Positions 1 through 18,484 of a stretch of 64,000 bases of DNA are shown here, in pieces (positions within the stretch are counted from its first letter, which is position 1; each line of letters opens with the position of its first letter). Position numbers and translations under genes: made by a program. Source of the DNA: Zygnema cylindricum (taxonomy: Eukaryota; Streptophyta; Zygnematophyceae; Zygnematales; Zygnemataceae); assembly GCA_037447655.1 (NCBI GenBank), contig JBBHKE010001632.1:105915-169914 (forward strand). The letters are read 5' to 3'. The notes beneath the pieces are model-generated. The model saw only the letters and a program-made list of their open reading frames with translations, was not told the DNA's origin and did not search any database.

Positions 1-190
1 CGTGACGCTATGTCCGTATGCCGCCAAAAAGCTCACTTCGCGTGGCGGCTATAATGCCGGCCGTCCGATCAAAACATATTTTACAGGGTTCAGATTCGCG
101 TACATGCAGAAATTGCTCCTTTTGGTTAGTCTGCTGTTAATTAGCTGTTTTGTTAATGTTTATATATTTATGAAACCCGTCACATGTATC

Positions 191-267
191 GTTTCGTAAC
201 GCCTTAATGGTTAAGGCGTAGGGTTAGAATCTAGAGGTCACAGGTTCAAATCTAGGCCTAGGCATCA
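191..267 (+). repeat. tRNA-like sequence (possible SINE head)
   Basis: There is an A-box-like stretch TGGTTAAGGCG at 208-218 and a B-box-like GGTTCAAATCT at 243-253, spaced as in a tRNA. A 4-bp D-stem (CGCC/GGCG) can be drawn. The anticodon stem, T stem and acceptor stem do not pair well, so this is not a functional tRNA. A degenerate tRNA-derived SINE head or a decayed tRNA copy is the best explanation. Chance resemblance is possible. Confidence 0.3.
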
Positions 268-944
268 TTTTAGCCAAAATACCCTTAACTGCAAAAACTA
301 CCACTTTCTAAATATGGCGGCAGCCATGGCGCGCCTTTGATCCTTACTCTCTTTCTCTAAAACAAAACTAAAATAGGGAAGTGATCTATTAATTACCTCT
401 TTTCAACATATACCGTTTCGGCCAAGACCTACACCGTTTCCCTTCAACACTTTTTCGTCCGTTTGAGTGGATTCCGATCTCGTCCTCATAACACAAACTC
501 CTTTTCCCGCATGTGGCTGAACTTTAATTAGTGTGGAAGTTGCATTGGGAATATCATTTTTCTGTTTTTATTTTTTGTGATTGTGCATTATTTCCATTTG
601 GCTTATATGCATATTTTGAGTTTGGTTATCTCAAACCTCATAAGTGACTGGCATATTGTCATTTTCAATTTTTGTTTTCCGTCTCGGTTGTCTTATTTTG
701 ATTTATTCTCTTTAAGTCTAAATTCATATTGTCTTCGATAAGATAACTCCTGCAAGGAATATAAATAGACCGTGGGGCTTAGTGGCCATCCATCGGCTTA
801 GTATTATTGCACTAGAAAATTGTGGCTTCTCCTCTCCCTTGTTTTTGTTTAACAAAATATATATAGAAAAAAAAATATATATATATATATACATATATAT
901 GTATATATATATATATATATATATACATCACATTTTCTCGACAT
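268..944. other. No gene seen; AT-rich repeat-like DNA
   Basis: I see no convincing coding signal. A 32-bp motif at 772-803 (GTGGGGCTTAGTGG...GGCTTAGTA) recurs with a few mismatches at 2899-2930. A TATAAATAG stretch lies just upstream of the first copy. A short (TA)n run occupies about 870-924. Confidence 0.5.
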
Positions 945-1262
945 TGGTCAACATTGTCGCACATTTGGCGCAATTGATGCAATTTCCAAAACATATCTTC
1001 ACATTTTCATCCTTAGTTACTAACATTGTGTCATTTTGATCATACGTTGTTGGACATTTGGTCATATTTGCAGACATTGTAGGACATTGGAAAATTTCTG
1101 CACATTTCTTGCAATTTCTGCACATTTTGGCACATTTCTACATAATTTCTGCACATTTCCAGCAGATTGCTGCACATTGCTTACAATTTGTGCACATTTA
1201 GTCGAAATTGTAAAACATGTTTTCCTATTTCCAAACACTTGTTCAATTTTACACTTGTCCAA
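945..1262. repeat. Degenerate minisatellite of TTTCTGCACA units
   Basis: The stretch is built from imperfect 10-14 bp units resembling TTTCTGCACATTTC, including variants such as ACATTGTCGCACATTTGG. The ORFs that cross it, in both strands, are the translated repeat (Cys/His/Phe-rich) and show no family resemblance. Confidence 0.6.
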
Positions 1263-1614
1263 TCAATTTTCAACATTGCTTAAGATTGTTGCCAAATTCT
1301 TCGATATTCAGTTGTTTAGGTGTACTATTTTCCACTCTAATTTTTCTCGTGTTGGTATGCGTTGCATTTCTCGCCCGTACCCGACTTCATATACGAGGTG
1401 ACCGGCCGACTTCCGTATTTCGCGAAAAGCGAAAAAAAAACACCGAATTCGATTGGGAGTTTTGCAAAACTCCAACTACAGCGATCAACTGCAGTTCACT
1501 TTTGACAATCACCAGATTGTTAAAAGTGTTATGTAAGTATCACAATGCCTCTAGGTGCAAGAGCGTGTTAGGATAATTGGCTGATCGTTAGAGGGAACGA
1601 GATTGAAGTGGATC

Positions 1615-1715
1615 TGTTCAATCCACTCATATTGAGCATTCCATTTTTCTAGCTTTTCATGCTTCCACGCTTTGTTCAATCCATTCATATTGAGCATTGC
1701 ATTTTTCCAGCTTTC
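1615..1715. repeat. Imperfect tandem duplication, 58-bp period
   Basis: A 43-bp segment starting TGTTCAATCCACTCATATTG at 1615-1657 is repeated at 1673-1715 with a few substitutions. The surrounding 1263-2375 carries no recognisable gene. Short Ile/Leu-poor ORFs on the minus strand there look like noise. Confidence 0.7.
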
Positions 1716-2375
1716 CCCCTGAGTGGCCTTGGCCTAGTTTGCTTTATTTGGTGTGAGATTTTTTCCTTAGATCTTGCCGTTGGTGGCTTTGATTAGTTCC
1801 ATTTTGGATTTTGTCGTTGTAGATTTGCACTTGTGAGTGCTTGGATAGTAAGTTATTTGCCTTTATAGATCTGGCCCTTCGGCCTTGTCCCCTTGTTTGC
1901 AGGGCAGAAGGTTTCGGTAATACGACTTCTTGATAGATCTGGCCATCGAAGCCTTGTTAGAGATTGATTGGCTGATTAGACAAGAGAGTGGTGTGGCCTG
2001 ACATTTGAAGCGTCTCGTATAGATCGATTTTGCTATCTGGTCGTCATTTGGTATTATCATTTTTTATGCCCACCCATTAGGATAATCTCGATTATCTTTT
2101 CGAAACAACCTGATCGTCGGTCTTTTTTAGGCCCACAAAATCAAGACCATCAGACTTACCTAGTCTTTTGGACCACCCTTCTCGGGATATCTCGGGTCAA
2201 ATTTCCCGTTCAGTCCGATCGTCTCTCACCTCAGTATCTTTCTTTACCATCAATCTCTTCCACACTTTTCGAGGAAGAATCTGACCACAATTCCCTTGAC
2301 GGGTCGGATTCCAATTCAATTTTTTTCTGGTTTCCGCAACTTACAAATTCATTATTAGCCCCACTTATTTCATTA

Positions 2376-2828
2376 GTGGAAATGGCTTCCACACCCAAGG
2401 GAGGGAGTCGGCTTCATTTCTGTTTTTCAGGAATGACACACACAACGACCCTATCTCATTTCCGTATGTTATTCGATACCGAAATGCGCGATCTTGCATT
2501 TCAGTACCAAGATCGGTTTGACCTACGGGTTGCTTTCTCTCTTTTCGGCAGTTACCTTCGCGGTTCGGCCCTTACTCTTTATTCTCGCAAGTATGATTCC
2601 GTACTTGCGATGACGGAGTTTTCTCCAACTTTCGCTGGGAGTCTTGCTATTGTAGGACAACTAGAAATTCCTTATCAACCGGCTATCCTAGAAGTCTTTG
2701 ATCTCAACGACGATGTTATTACAACAGCAGTTGTAGAAATACCGCAACAGTTTGCTATAGCCGCACGTGCTGGAATCTCGGCACGACCAGCGATGACGAT
2801 CCCTATACTGGATCCACTCTCAGTCTAA
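2376..2828 (+). CDS. Orphan gag-like ORF (retrotransposon fragment)
   Basis: This is an uninterrupted 150-aa ORF. From about residue 17 it runs FSGMT...FDTEMRDLAFQYQD and then DLRVAFSLFGSYLRGSALTLYS. That layout (a helical repeat ending in L-x-G-x-A-L-x-x-Y) resembles the capsid-like Retrotrans_gag domain of LTR elements. No zinc knuckle, protease, RT or integrase follows, and I could not define LTRs. The last 70 residues are not recognisable. The ORF may be a gag remnant, a domesticated gag or a chance resemblance. The family assignment is inference only. Confidence 0.35.
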   Translation: MEMASTPKGGSRLHFCFSGMTHTTTLSHFRMLFDTEMRDLAFQYQDRFDLRVAFSLFGSYLRGSALTLYSRKYDSVLAMTEFSPTFAGSLAIVGQLEIPYQPAILEVFDLNDDVITTAVVEIPQQFAIAARAGISARPAMTIPILDPLSV

Positions 2829-2898
2829 TTGTAAGCTTTGTCAGAATTCGGTTATTTCGAATCCTAAATCTAACTCGTGTAAGAAATACGCCTAGATT

Positions 2899-2930
2899 GT
2901 GGAGCCTAGTGGCTACCCATCGGCTTAGTA
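2899..2930. repeat. Second copy of the 772-803 motif
   Basis: This 32-bp stretch, GTGGAGCCTAGTGGCTACCC followed by ATCGGCTTAGTA, matches 772-803 with about four mismatches. The pair flanks the gag-like ORF in direct orientation. The role is unknown; it could be a shared end of an LTR-like element. Confidence 0.5.
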
Positions 2931-3149
2931 AATAAATGGATCTCTCTTTCGGCTGCCCACTCACCTTTGCCTTTGGATCTCTCTCCACCTTTTTTCATTT
3001 TTACATTGTCATATTCATTATTGCTAAGTATTATAATTCTTTTTACTTCGAGATTGGCTTTGTTGTTGTCTGTTCCCCTTTTCCTACTTGCTAGTTGGTT
3101 TGGTTGCATGTTTCTTGGTTCGATTAGACACATGCACGACAGCTCGCTT

Positions 3150-5136
<1,987 letters not shown>

Positions 5137-5139
5137 CAT

Positions 5140-5540
5140 ATGTACCTCCAGATCTCTTTTTTTCCATCTTTTCCTGCTGCACTACGCAACAGCACCTCTT
5201 CCCCGTAACTATGTACCTTCGCATCTCCTTTTTTCCGTCTTTTCCTACTGCACTACGCGATAGCACCTCTTCCCCGTAACTATGTACCTCCGGATCTCTT
5301 TTTTTCCGTCTTTTCCTGTTGCACTACGCGAGAGCACAACTTCTCCGTAACTATGTACCTCCGGATCGGGCATTCGGCCGCTGCCAACAGCACGCACATT
5401 GGCAAAACCACAGGTGTGACCCCCCTAGGTCATCACTAGCTCCCCCGCCCTCTCCATGAATTGCTTGATTCCCCATCCCTCCATATAACGAGTTCCAAAA
5501 ATCATACGCACAAACGCGAGCACACACACACATATACAAC
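5140..5540 (-). repeat. Left inverted arm with three ~70-bp tandem units
   Basis: On the minus strand this segment reads (CA/TG)n, then a roughly 165-bp block (5345-5510, containing TTTTTGGAACTCG and GAGGGATGGGG), then three tandem units of about 70 bp (5140-5345, each with GTAGTGCA and GGAAAAGACGG). The same order occurs on the plus strand at 9298-9757. The two arms therefore form an imperfect inverted repeat around LINE copy 2. Confidence 0.75.
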
Positions 5541-5576
5541 CACTTGAAAGAAAAAAGCTTATATTTCTTTACCCTC

Positions 5577-5722
5577 TCCCCCCTTTCCCCCCCTCCCCCC
5601 CCCCCCCCCCTCCCCCCTCCCTTATACCCCTTACACACCCAAAACCAATACTTGAACCCTCTCTTTCACTCTCTCCCCCCCCCCCCCCCCCCTCCCCCTA
5701 CTCCCCCCCCTCCCCCCCCCCC
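5577..5722. repeat. Poly-C / CT-rich low-complexity tract
   Basis: This is a C-homopolymer-rich strand interrupted by short T runs, just upstream of LINE copy 2. It could be part of that element's 5' UTR or an independent simple repeat. Confidence 0.8.
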
Positions 5723-5739
5723 ACTTCTTTTCCAGCATT

Positions 5740-9387
<3,648 letters not shown>

Positions 9388-9757
9388 CGCGCGCGCGCGC
9401 GCGTACGATGTTTGGAACTCGCTTTATGGAGGGATGGGGAGTCTTGCGATTCATGGGAGGGGGGGACGAGGCTAGTTATGACACAGGGGGGTCGCACCTA
9501 TGGTTTCGCCAATGTGAGAGCGGTTCGCAGCGTCCTCAGGCGAGATCCGTAGGTTCGTGGTGACGAGGTTTAGCTGCGGCCGCGTAGTGAGGAGGAAAAG
9601 TTGACAGACTGCAGATCTGTAGGCTCATGGTGACAAGGAGTAGTTGCCCTCGCGTAGTGAGGGAGGAAAAGACGACAGACTGCAGCTCCGTAGGCTCATG
9701 GTGACAAGGAGTAGTTGCCGTCGCGTAGTGAGGGAGGAAAAGACGACAGACTGTATT

Positions 9758-11166
9758 GTTAACACTTATGATCCTCGGCCAAAAAAAATTGCGACCAATT
9801 AGTGTTGTTATTTCTAATAAGGCCAGGCCGTGGAGTAAATCGCAAATGGTTCCAACAATGACATGTTGCGCTGTTTATGGTGAAATCCACTTTCTTAAAT
9901 GCACAAATGTTCATTTATTTTCCTTTTCCTTTTATCTTTTCCTTTTCCTTTGTTGTTTTGATGTGTTGTCTTCTATGCCTTCAACCTTAAGAATGTGTTC
10001 TTTTGGGACATCCGCGTGTCTATTAGGAAAATCATTCAAAGTGCCCGAAAAAATCTGGAGACACTATACGTGTTTTGTACCATATAACACGGGAATTATA
10101 TACTACACGCGCAGTATCTTGAAAACCACATATAGCGTGTCCAATTGTTCTTGCACATTCGAACTACGATTCTGAGTCCATTGACAAAACCACCGTCGTC
10201 GATCCCAACTCCAATGGCAACTCCAAACTCCAACCAACCCTTTTAAAATCCTGACCGTTGGTTCTTAAAAAACACAAGTATTTGACCTCACCTCCCACAA
10301 CTTTAGGGTCATTGTGATTGGCGTACCATTAATCAACTTGACACGTGGCCATAGGGGAATTCATAAACTAGACAAAAATCAAACAATTCACAAGGATGCC
10401 TTGATCTTCCTAAGATTTCACATTATACAAAAGAACAAAACCTGTTCAGGGAACAAAACAAATATACACCAAAAGAGCACAGTCAAACACAATACTGAAG
10501 CAGTTGAATGCTAGTTTTTCAGAATTTGGAAATAAAAAAGGAAACTGGCACACAGAAATAAACAACAAAAGAAAGTTACAAACAGAAAAGACAAACCGAC
10601 AAATAAAAACGGAACTTGAACAAAAAACAGCTTAAAATCGCCAAGACATATTTAAAAAACGGCATTGTTTTCACAAATTGTTAAATCCACAACCTGTGGT
10701 TGTGTCCAGAGTATTATACAAGCGACAAAAAAACTGCTTTTGGGTTTCCAGTCAGAAGTCCCGGCTCACCTCCTCATTCGAGCCTTCACCAAAATAGCAT
10801 ATTATCATTCAACTACAAATTAAGAAAAACAGATGACCGCAAAAAATTACCATTTGATAGAATTGCCATGAAAGAGTCACTAGACTGCCGTAGGTAGTTA
10901 CATAACCCAAGGCTTATGAAGGAATCAATATCATAGCCTGTCCGTCCATGGACGATTTTTTGGTAAATAATGCCTCGACAAAATGCAACGACTTAGGAAT
11001 AAATCCGTAATTTGCAACATGTTGTCCCATCGAGGGTATGGATCTGCTGCTATTAATGAAAAACTAAACAACCTAGCATGAGGAAATCGCCAAATTCCCC
11101 TCAACTCCCAAATTTATGGAGGTTAAGATATATACATACATAACAACGCTCCATGTACAGATGACC
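9758..11166. other. Intergenic region downstream of the MTPC1-like gene
   Basis: No exon could be supported here. The 139-aa ORF at 9756-10175 is low-complexity Phe/Leu and shows no domain. A stretch near 10060-10160 (TGTTTTGTACCATATAACAC...TTGCACATTCGAACT) is weakly repeated near 12340-12440 and 19460-19560, so it is probably part of a dispersed repeat. Confidence 0.5.
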
Positions 11167-14100
11167 CTATTTTGTATTCGAGGTCATCAATTCAAGTTGA
11201 ACGTCCACCTCCACAATATTGTGAAGAGTATTCTTCAAGGCGGTCCTTACCTCTCCTGCCAGCTCTATTGCTTGCCTGCAACTCCACATTCCCAAACTCA
11301 TGTTGAATGCTTCTACGCTTTTACGCTTTTTTTTTATATATGGTTTTGTGTGAAAGCTAATCACCCTAATTCCAGGCATTGCCTTTTTGACCCAAAATCA
11401 CAAAATTAGTGTTAGTAACTCTATTTACGTAAGTGGCCTGCAATAAGCCATGTAAACTAGTCTATAGCGTTAATAATTCACCAACTCTGATAGGGATAGG
11501 CGGTGTACCACACCGCCCATCGCTATTGAAGCCATTAACTGTTTATTTTATAGAAATCTACCATCGAAAAATCTGATATGCATATTGGTCTGGCAGTCCG
11601 TTATCAGAACCTCAAAACTACACGGCCCATTGTTATTAGTGTTAACAACACTGATTCAACACTGATGTTGCAACATTTTTTGACAAAAAATCACAAACTA
11701 GTGTTAATAACACCACTTAAGGAAGTGGATTACGAATAGCGACGTGCTCCTAACATTGAATGACACCGTGAATAATTGTATTTCACAAGGCTTCTAGAAA
11801 AAATCACAACTTTTACTATAAAGAGTGATGAACCATGCTCTTCGAAGAGGTCAATATTCCCAGATAAATTATTTACAAAATATGGCTTAAAATAATACCA
11901 CCAGCAGCAAATGATGTCCACTCACAAACACAAACAAATCCTTGCAACTATCCCTTATCCATCACATTCATCCTCGTCTTGCGTTTTCTTCCAAAGAACA
12001 TCATTGGCGACTTATGCCGTACGTTTAACCAGGGGGCAACTGAGCTCATCTGTGAATGAATAATCCACGATTCTAAAGGCAGTTTCTATAGCATACCTGA
12101 TAGTGAGATCAGGACTCATGGTCACTTTGACCTCCACAACCGCACCCTGCTGCAAAAAATGGCAAGTCACTGCAACCACCTCCACCACCTGTTTGGGACA
12201 AAAATCACGAAAACTGCAAGTTAACCTTACAACTTCGATTATAGTTGATGTCCGTCTTACTGCCATGAATCCTGAAAGGCATCCTTTTGCAAGGATGCTC
12301 CAACCCATAGTGCAATTGTGCAAAAACAATTTGAAACACCATATTTTTGTTACCTTGTACTACACACGTATATACGGTCTTTTCAAGCACAATACAACGC
12401 AGAAATACAACATGATAGTGTTTACAACTGTTTTTGCACATTTGAACTGTGCTTTAACCACAAGCAAACCAACCATTTGACACCCTCCATATTTGCCGGA
12501 ACGATGACATTTATGATGTTGTCCGATAAATACAGACTTGTCATAAAAAGAGCCAATAACGAAAATCAACTCTAACAACTAATGGGTACTGTTATATCGC
12601 AAAAGGCACAGAGAAGGCACAACTCAACACAAAGGTCTGACGGGTCATTATACCCTCACAATATAAATACTACAGCTTAAACAAAAAGTTTCAATAGCCA
12701 AAATATTCTGAGTGAATTACAATAGATTTCCCACTGTGACATAAATAGCGCCCACCAATAAACCGACACTTCCTTTTACCTTCCCTCCCTTTCTATCGCA
12801 CCGTTTTCTTACCACTTCAACCAGACTACATCCGTTTAAAGAAAATGACCTACGAATAAAGAAATATCACAAGCCTCCTCTCACCTCGCCAAATTGTCCC
12901 TTCACAGTTTCTCTCACTTTCCCCTCCACATCCCGTTGCTGCAATATGCCGGCCTCCCCTCCACACACTTCTCCTTCCTGTGTCTCTGTTTGTCCCACTT
13001 CACCATTCTGGTGGCCATCTTGCCAGCTTGTATGGCTGTGTTCTGGAAGTGCCTCACTATACCGATGATGATGCGAAAAAGAGGAGCCATGGTTTTGTGA
13101 TGTCTCTTCATGTGTGTGTGACTCTTCCTCAACCAAGGTTTGAGGCGTGTGGGTTAGCCGTCCATCAGCAGGGTCTGCAGTAAAAATAGAAAGAAGAAGA
13201 TTTTATGTCAACACTCGATGCGTAAAATCATGTGGGTATAAAGCATGATTGAAAGGAAACAAATTTGATGACCATTAAAGGCTAGAGGTGACCATTTTTA
13301 CGAACTATCAGCATGACAAAAACGAAGAAAGTAGAAAGGGGAATAAGTTGACACAGGAAGTTGATTGCAAAGAGCAACGGCACCACAATACCCGTGATCC
13401 GTTCACATATGGTTTCTGTAGAGGCGGTGCTTCTGAAAGCTCAGACAAAACCTCCATCATATTGGTGAATAGCAACACAAACTGGCGCTATCCATGTTAA
13501 ATTTGGACAAGTTCGGAAACCACTCGCTGCAATTTTTTTTCAGAACCTAATCACAGAGAAATATGCAGTGACACGGAGAAATATATGTAATTGTCCATGG
13601 CATCTATTCCTAACTTCTTACACTGTTGCACTAAACTCTAAAGTTAAAAGGTACGTTTCTATAGAGTACGTGTATGTTGAAGTGACTTTAAAATGCATAA
13701 AACACCATAAACACAACACTTAAAAACCAATTAGAGTTATTACCACATTGGACTGACTAAGTGCCAAGTGACATGCGGTGAAAATAAGCTGACAGCACCT
13801 AAACATCTCTAACATAACGCATGAAAATATGAATGGAGCTATGAAAAAAAACCTCAGAACTCGTCAAAACTTATCACCCACGAAAGGAAATATCAAGCGT
13901 CAAAAAAATCCACCCAAAATATTGCCGCACTCAGGACACCCATGACACGTCTGTCATGGCACCCTTTATTGCCAGTGTAAAAAAAAAAAGCCCGATTCTG
14001 AGGTCACATGGATGTGACTGCCTCCTCTTAAACTGTCCATGTCAAAACTGTCAAGGTTTCCCACCATTCCAAGGAACTAGGTGGGAGTTAATTGAAAAAG

Positions 14101-17100
14101 CACCTATATGCACCATGGTTTCTGTTATAAGAGAATATGTTTCCTGTAACTCCTTCCTTACTGCCTCTCCAATATTGTGGGCAGCACTAACACTTAGTAA
14201 GGGATCGACCTGCATCCCCTCCTCAAATATTCCTTCCTCAGTAATCTTCGAACAAAATGTTAAATTCCATACAAACACATCATAATAGACATGAAAAACT
14301 CGCGACATACAGGGTCCTTGTCTCACAGAATAGAGTTGAGTTTGTCCTGTTCAATCGTTTTCCGTTTTTTATTCTCGATTTGTGTTTTACGTTTTTTATT
14401 CTCGATTGTATTATTCATTTTAATGAACTTAAGCCCCAACAAATCCACAGACCCACCGCTATATGAACGTCCACATGTACTGAAGATCCCATTTTTCGAC
14501 CCCGCAAGTAAAGGCAGCCCTGTGATTCCAAAACCCCTTATTGGCTTATTTTATGCAATTATCAATTTGAGTTGTAAACCTCGGTGTGTACAGAGAGGGA
14601 GAGAGGGAGGGAGGGAGGGAGGGAGGGAGGGAGGGAGGGAGGGAGGGAGGGAGGGAGGGAGGGAGGGAGGGAGGGAGGGAGGGAGGGAGGGAGGGAGGGA
14701 GGGAGGGAGGGAGGGAGGGAGGGAGGGAGGGAGGGAGGGAGGGAGAGAGGGAGGGAGGGAGGGAAGGGGGGAGAGGGAGAGGGCGAGGGCGAGGGAGAGG
14801 GAGAGGGAGAGAGAGAGGGAGAGGGAGAGGGAGAGGGAGAGAGAGAGGTAGAGGGAGAGGGAGAGGTAGAGGGAGAGGAGAGGGAAAGGGAGATTTTCCA
14901 AATAGCATGGAGTACACAACATTTACAAAACGGAAAGAACTGAGTTAAAGAAAAAAAAAAACAGAGATTACCGAGCCTTTCTTTCTAGTATAACCAATTT
15001 CACAAACAATTGTTGAGTAGACCACCACTAAACAGTCTTGAAAGATACAACAGATCTTCCCTAAATTCTTTTCGGTAATCTTTCAAGCGGTCACATTTTT
15101 GTAATCCCAGAAAAAAGTGCAATAGCTGAGCCTTTTTTCTTACCTCAACCCCTGGAATTTCAAGCACAGTCTGACGAATAGGATCCAAAAGTTTGTCTGG
15201 TACTCCGATATCTAACAGCTCCTTTAGACTGCCATAATATAAACCAGCAAGAGCTCACATCAGTTAGCCTTCCTCAAACGGGTGCTCAAACGTACTCTCT
15301 CCACAAAGTACAGTGTACCGTTATTAGCAACACCATATGGGTGCCCCAAAATTTTGCCCCTCTTAACTTATAATAGCACCAATGACACTACTTGTTTTTT
15401 TCTTAATGCTAATTCTTTACACGGTTCACAATCAGCCCACATCATCCGGAACTGAAATAGAATTAATAGCATTGATATAAACTCCACACTAATAGTTTTT
15501 TTACTCTAATAACCATTCACGGTGTAATCTCTCCAATTAAGGGGGGCACTGCCTAGCTAAATAATAACAAACTCAATTAAATTAACAACCAAAACAAAAA
15601 AAGTGACAACCCAATTACGTGTGGATTGCATACAGTCTACTACACTTACATCCAATGGAAACAAAAGTCAACACTCATTTAAGCTTGTCTTAAGTTACAA
15701 CGATTCACCAACAGCATGTAGACAGCCGTCTGCCCAGTATACCAGTTTGATTCACATAAAACCTTCACAGCTAAAACCATCCGGGTTCTAATTTGGCCCT
15801 TACAATTTTTTATATATGTAAGTGCATCCCAGGTATGACATCTGGCTTTACCATCATTCTTTCAAAAGAAGTCGTCAATTCCAGCCATAATTTTTGGTTG
15901 ATACAGTGGCAAAAAAGAGTGAAATTACCAACCTCTGTGAAGCAATGGAGCTTCCAGCCCGTAGAATCATAGTTGCCACAAGAATTGCAGCTGCGGGATC
16001 CAAAAGGGGCACCCCCACCATAACTCCACCTGTGCCCCAACCCAGTTTCACATTCTTGTTTTCTTCAGAAACTTTCTATTATAAACACCACCATATTAAT
16101 CTTTCCAATTTATGACCTCCTGTTCCCCGGTGGTTGTTTCTTCATCCTTTGCTAAATTATCTCCAAGACAGTTTAATTCTTCCAAGCTTCAACGTCAAAC
16201 CGTTGTATTATCTCCAGACAGATATTTAACAAGCAGAAGAATCTGGAACATTCACAAGCAGACACACTTGATTGAACGCGTTACCATAAAAAAGGTCCAA
16301 ACTCTCCGAAATGCCAGCAAGACAGTGAAATGGATTTCAAACATTCAACCATTTTGACAAATCTCATTCTGCCAAGTCTAATCTATGAACAATGATTAAC
16401 ACAGACGGCCCCTTATGCCGATAGTTTGGTACTCACCAATCCCTACAAGCGCCACAAGTGACGATATTGCGTCGCTCCGGTGATGCCATGCATTCGCCTT
16501 CAGCAATTGGCTCCCATATTTATCGCCTACAGCTTTTGTGGCCCAGTACAGACTGCCCTTCAACCCATATTCCCCATAGAAAACTCTACAGTTTCATGCA
16601 CCATTCCCTTCATTCTTTTACCTTGCTTTCCTAAAAGTGCAGACCAGGATCTATATGCAAGCTAAGGTTACGAGGGCAACACCTCTTCATGGCAAATCCA
16701 TCATCCGAAATCTCACCAGGCTTGAAGATGAAATGCACTAGCTGCACAAGCAAGAGCACTAGGTTTTCATTTTCTCATTAACCTTATTTCCGAATGTGAT
16801 GAACACAGTCACACCTGACTTTTGGATATCTTTCGTAGGACAACCATTTGCCACCCATTCCAAGCAGATAACTGCAGCAGCAAGTCTAACACCCTTTATA
16901 ACCTAGTGGTACCCTTTCCTTGCATGCTTTTTGTGTGTTTCTCACAACAAGTAATCCAATGAGGTCAGTGTTCTCACCCTTCTTTCACTCCAATAGATAG
17001 GACTGCGGCTGCTAGTGCAACTCCAACATGGTCCATATCCAGACCATGCGAATGGCCATGGCTATGGCTATGACCATGGTGGTTTTCAAGGTGTCCTCCA

Positions 17101-18443
17101 TGTCCGTACTCCAAGCCCAGAGTACTCGCCAGTTGACCAATTATATCGGAAACTTCTGGCAACACGGTCTGCAATCAACAGCAATGGTTGGTGACCACAG
17201 TACTGACGGGCTACACGGCAAGACTTAGTAGAATTACCGAAACTAGTATCAGTAACATTGATTTAGTACATCACGACGTGGCCAATTTAAGTCCACTCAC
17301 TTAAATAATGTTATTAACACTATTTTATGATTTTTGGCCAAGAAAAGTCGCGACCGAAATATTGTTATTAACACTAACGGTGATGGGCACTGGGTATTAC
17401 ACTGGGTCGAAGTCACATTCTCTAGAGGAACTTTTAACATTCAAGAAAACACTGCTATAATGATGAATGAGTAGACTTCGGTGTGCAGAAAAATACCCAT
17501 ATACTGTCTCACGGGAGCGGATGAAGGTGGTTTGCACTTTCCAACTTCCTAATGTGAGAAAAAAAATCAAACGGCGAAAAAGACCTGATATGACTATGGT
17601 TCCAATTAAGCTTTCCCATTCCAAGCTCTGAGGTCCTTAAGTTTAACAGAATATTTCTCCACAACTTCTTTCAGAACCACTAAAAGGATAACCGGAGGAA
17701 AAATCAACACTATTACGAGACCCAATCAGAAAAAGTAATTCACCCATTTCAGCACTACCTCGGGGCAAATAGAAAATACCTAGGAAATATGAGCTGACCA
17801 TAAATTATACGACTGTACAAAGCCTTCTATTCTCTCCCATTTTCCTTTTTCCACTTCCAGTCCCCATCTGCCTATCGAGGTCGGTATCCTACCTGTAGAA
17901 CTTCCAGCGCATGCCAAGCAATGCCACCACCGGTTCCCATTAGAAGCAAAGCCACTCCAAGAGCTCCAGCGGTTTCAATCTTCCCATGTCCTGTAATGAC
18001 ATCAAATGCATTCACAATCAATGGATGTCGTGATCAATATTCACACTTCACATACAAGTTGAAGCCGAATACAAGCTTCCTACACAAAGAACTGTAGCAG
18101 TTTCAGATGAGCCAACAGCTAACAAAAGTTGCGGGCAAAAGTGTTTCTATTGACTCCGAAACTGTTAACATCGCCACTAATTCAGGTGTCCGTTACACGC
18201 AGGAAAATGACTGTGCTTGCTGATTACCAAAAAAAGGGAAAACGGATGAAATCAGAAAGTTTGCTCTGGGACAGAGGTTGCTATAGCACAGTGAGAAAAG
18301 AGATGAGAGGGAGAAGGTGAGGGAGAGGAACGGACGGGCGTGGATGGATCAGTTGGTGGTCGACCAGTTCGGTGCGGATAGGTGGGACGGTTGGACGGGT
18401 GGATGGTGGAAAGTTGGGTGAGGGTGATGTGTTGTTGAGGGTG

Positions 18444-18484
<41 letters not shown>

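Noticed and set aside
191-267. Functional tRNA gene
   Set aside because: A and B boxes are present, but the acceptor, anticodon and T stems do not pair.
14051-14103. Stop codon at 14051 as the end of the CDF gene
   Set aside because: A donor at 14103 followed by exon 12885-13174 restores VHI-DPADG, and two more exons restore the conserved C-terminal module in phase.
14546-14948. 120-aa Pro/Ser/Leu and Arg/Glu/Gly ORFs
   Set aside because: They are translated (GGGA)n microsatellite inside an intron.
15000-15188. Minus-strand ORF continuing exon 7 with KCDRLKDYRKEF as the next CDF segment
   Set aside because: It superficially resembles the CHRLRGRR block, but a true match (GCLYLRGRKMGSS) lies at 14457-14519 with good splice sites and correct phase. 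The ORF is intron read-through.
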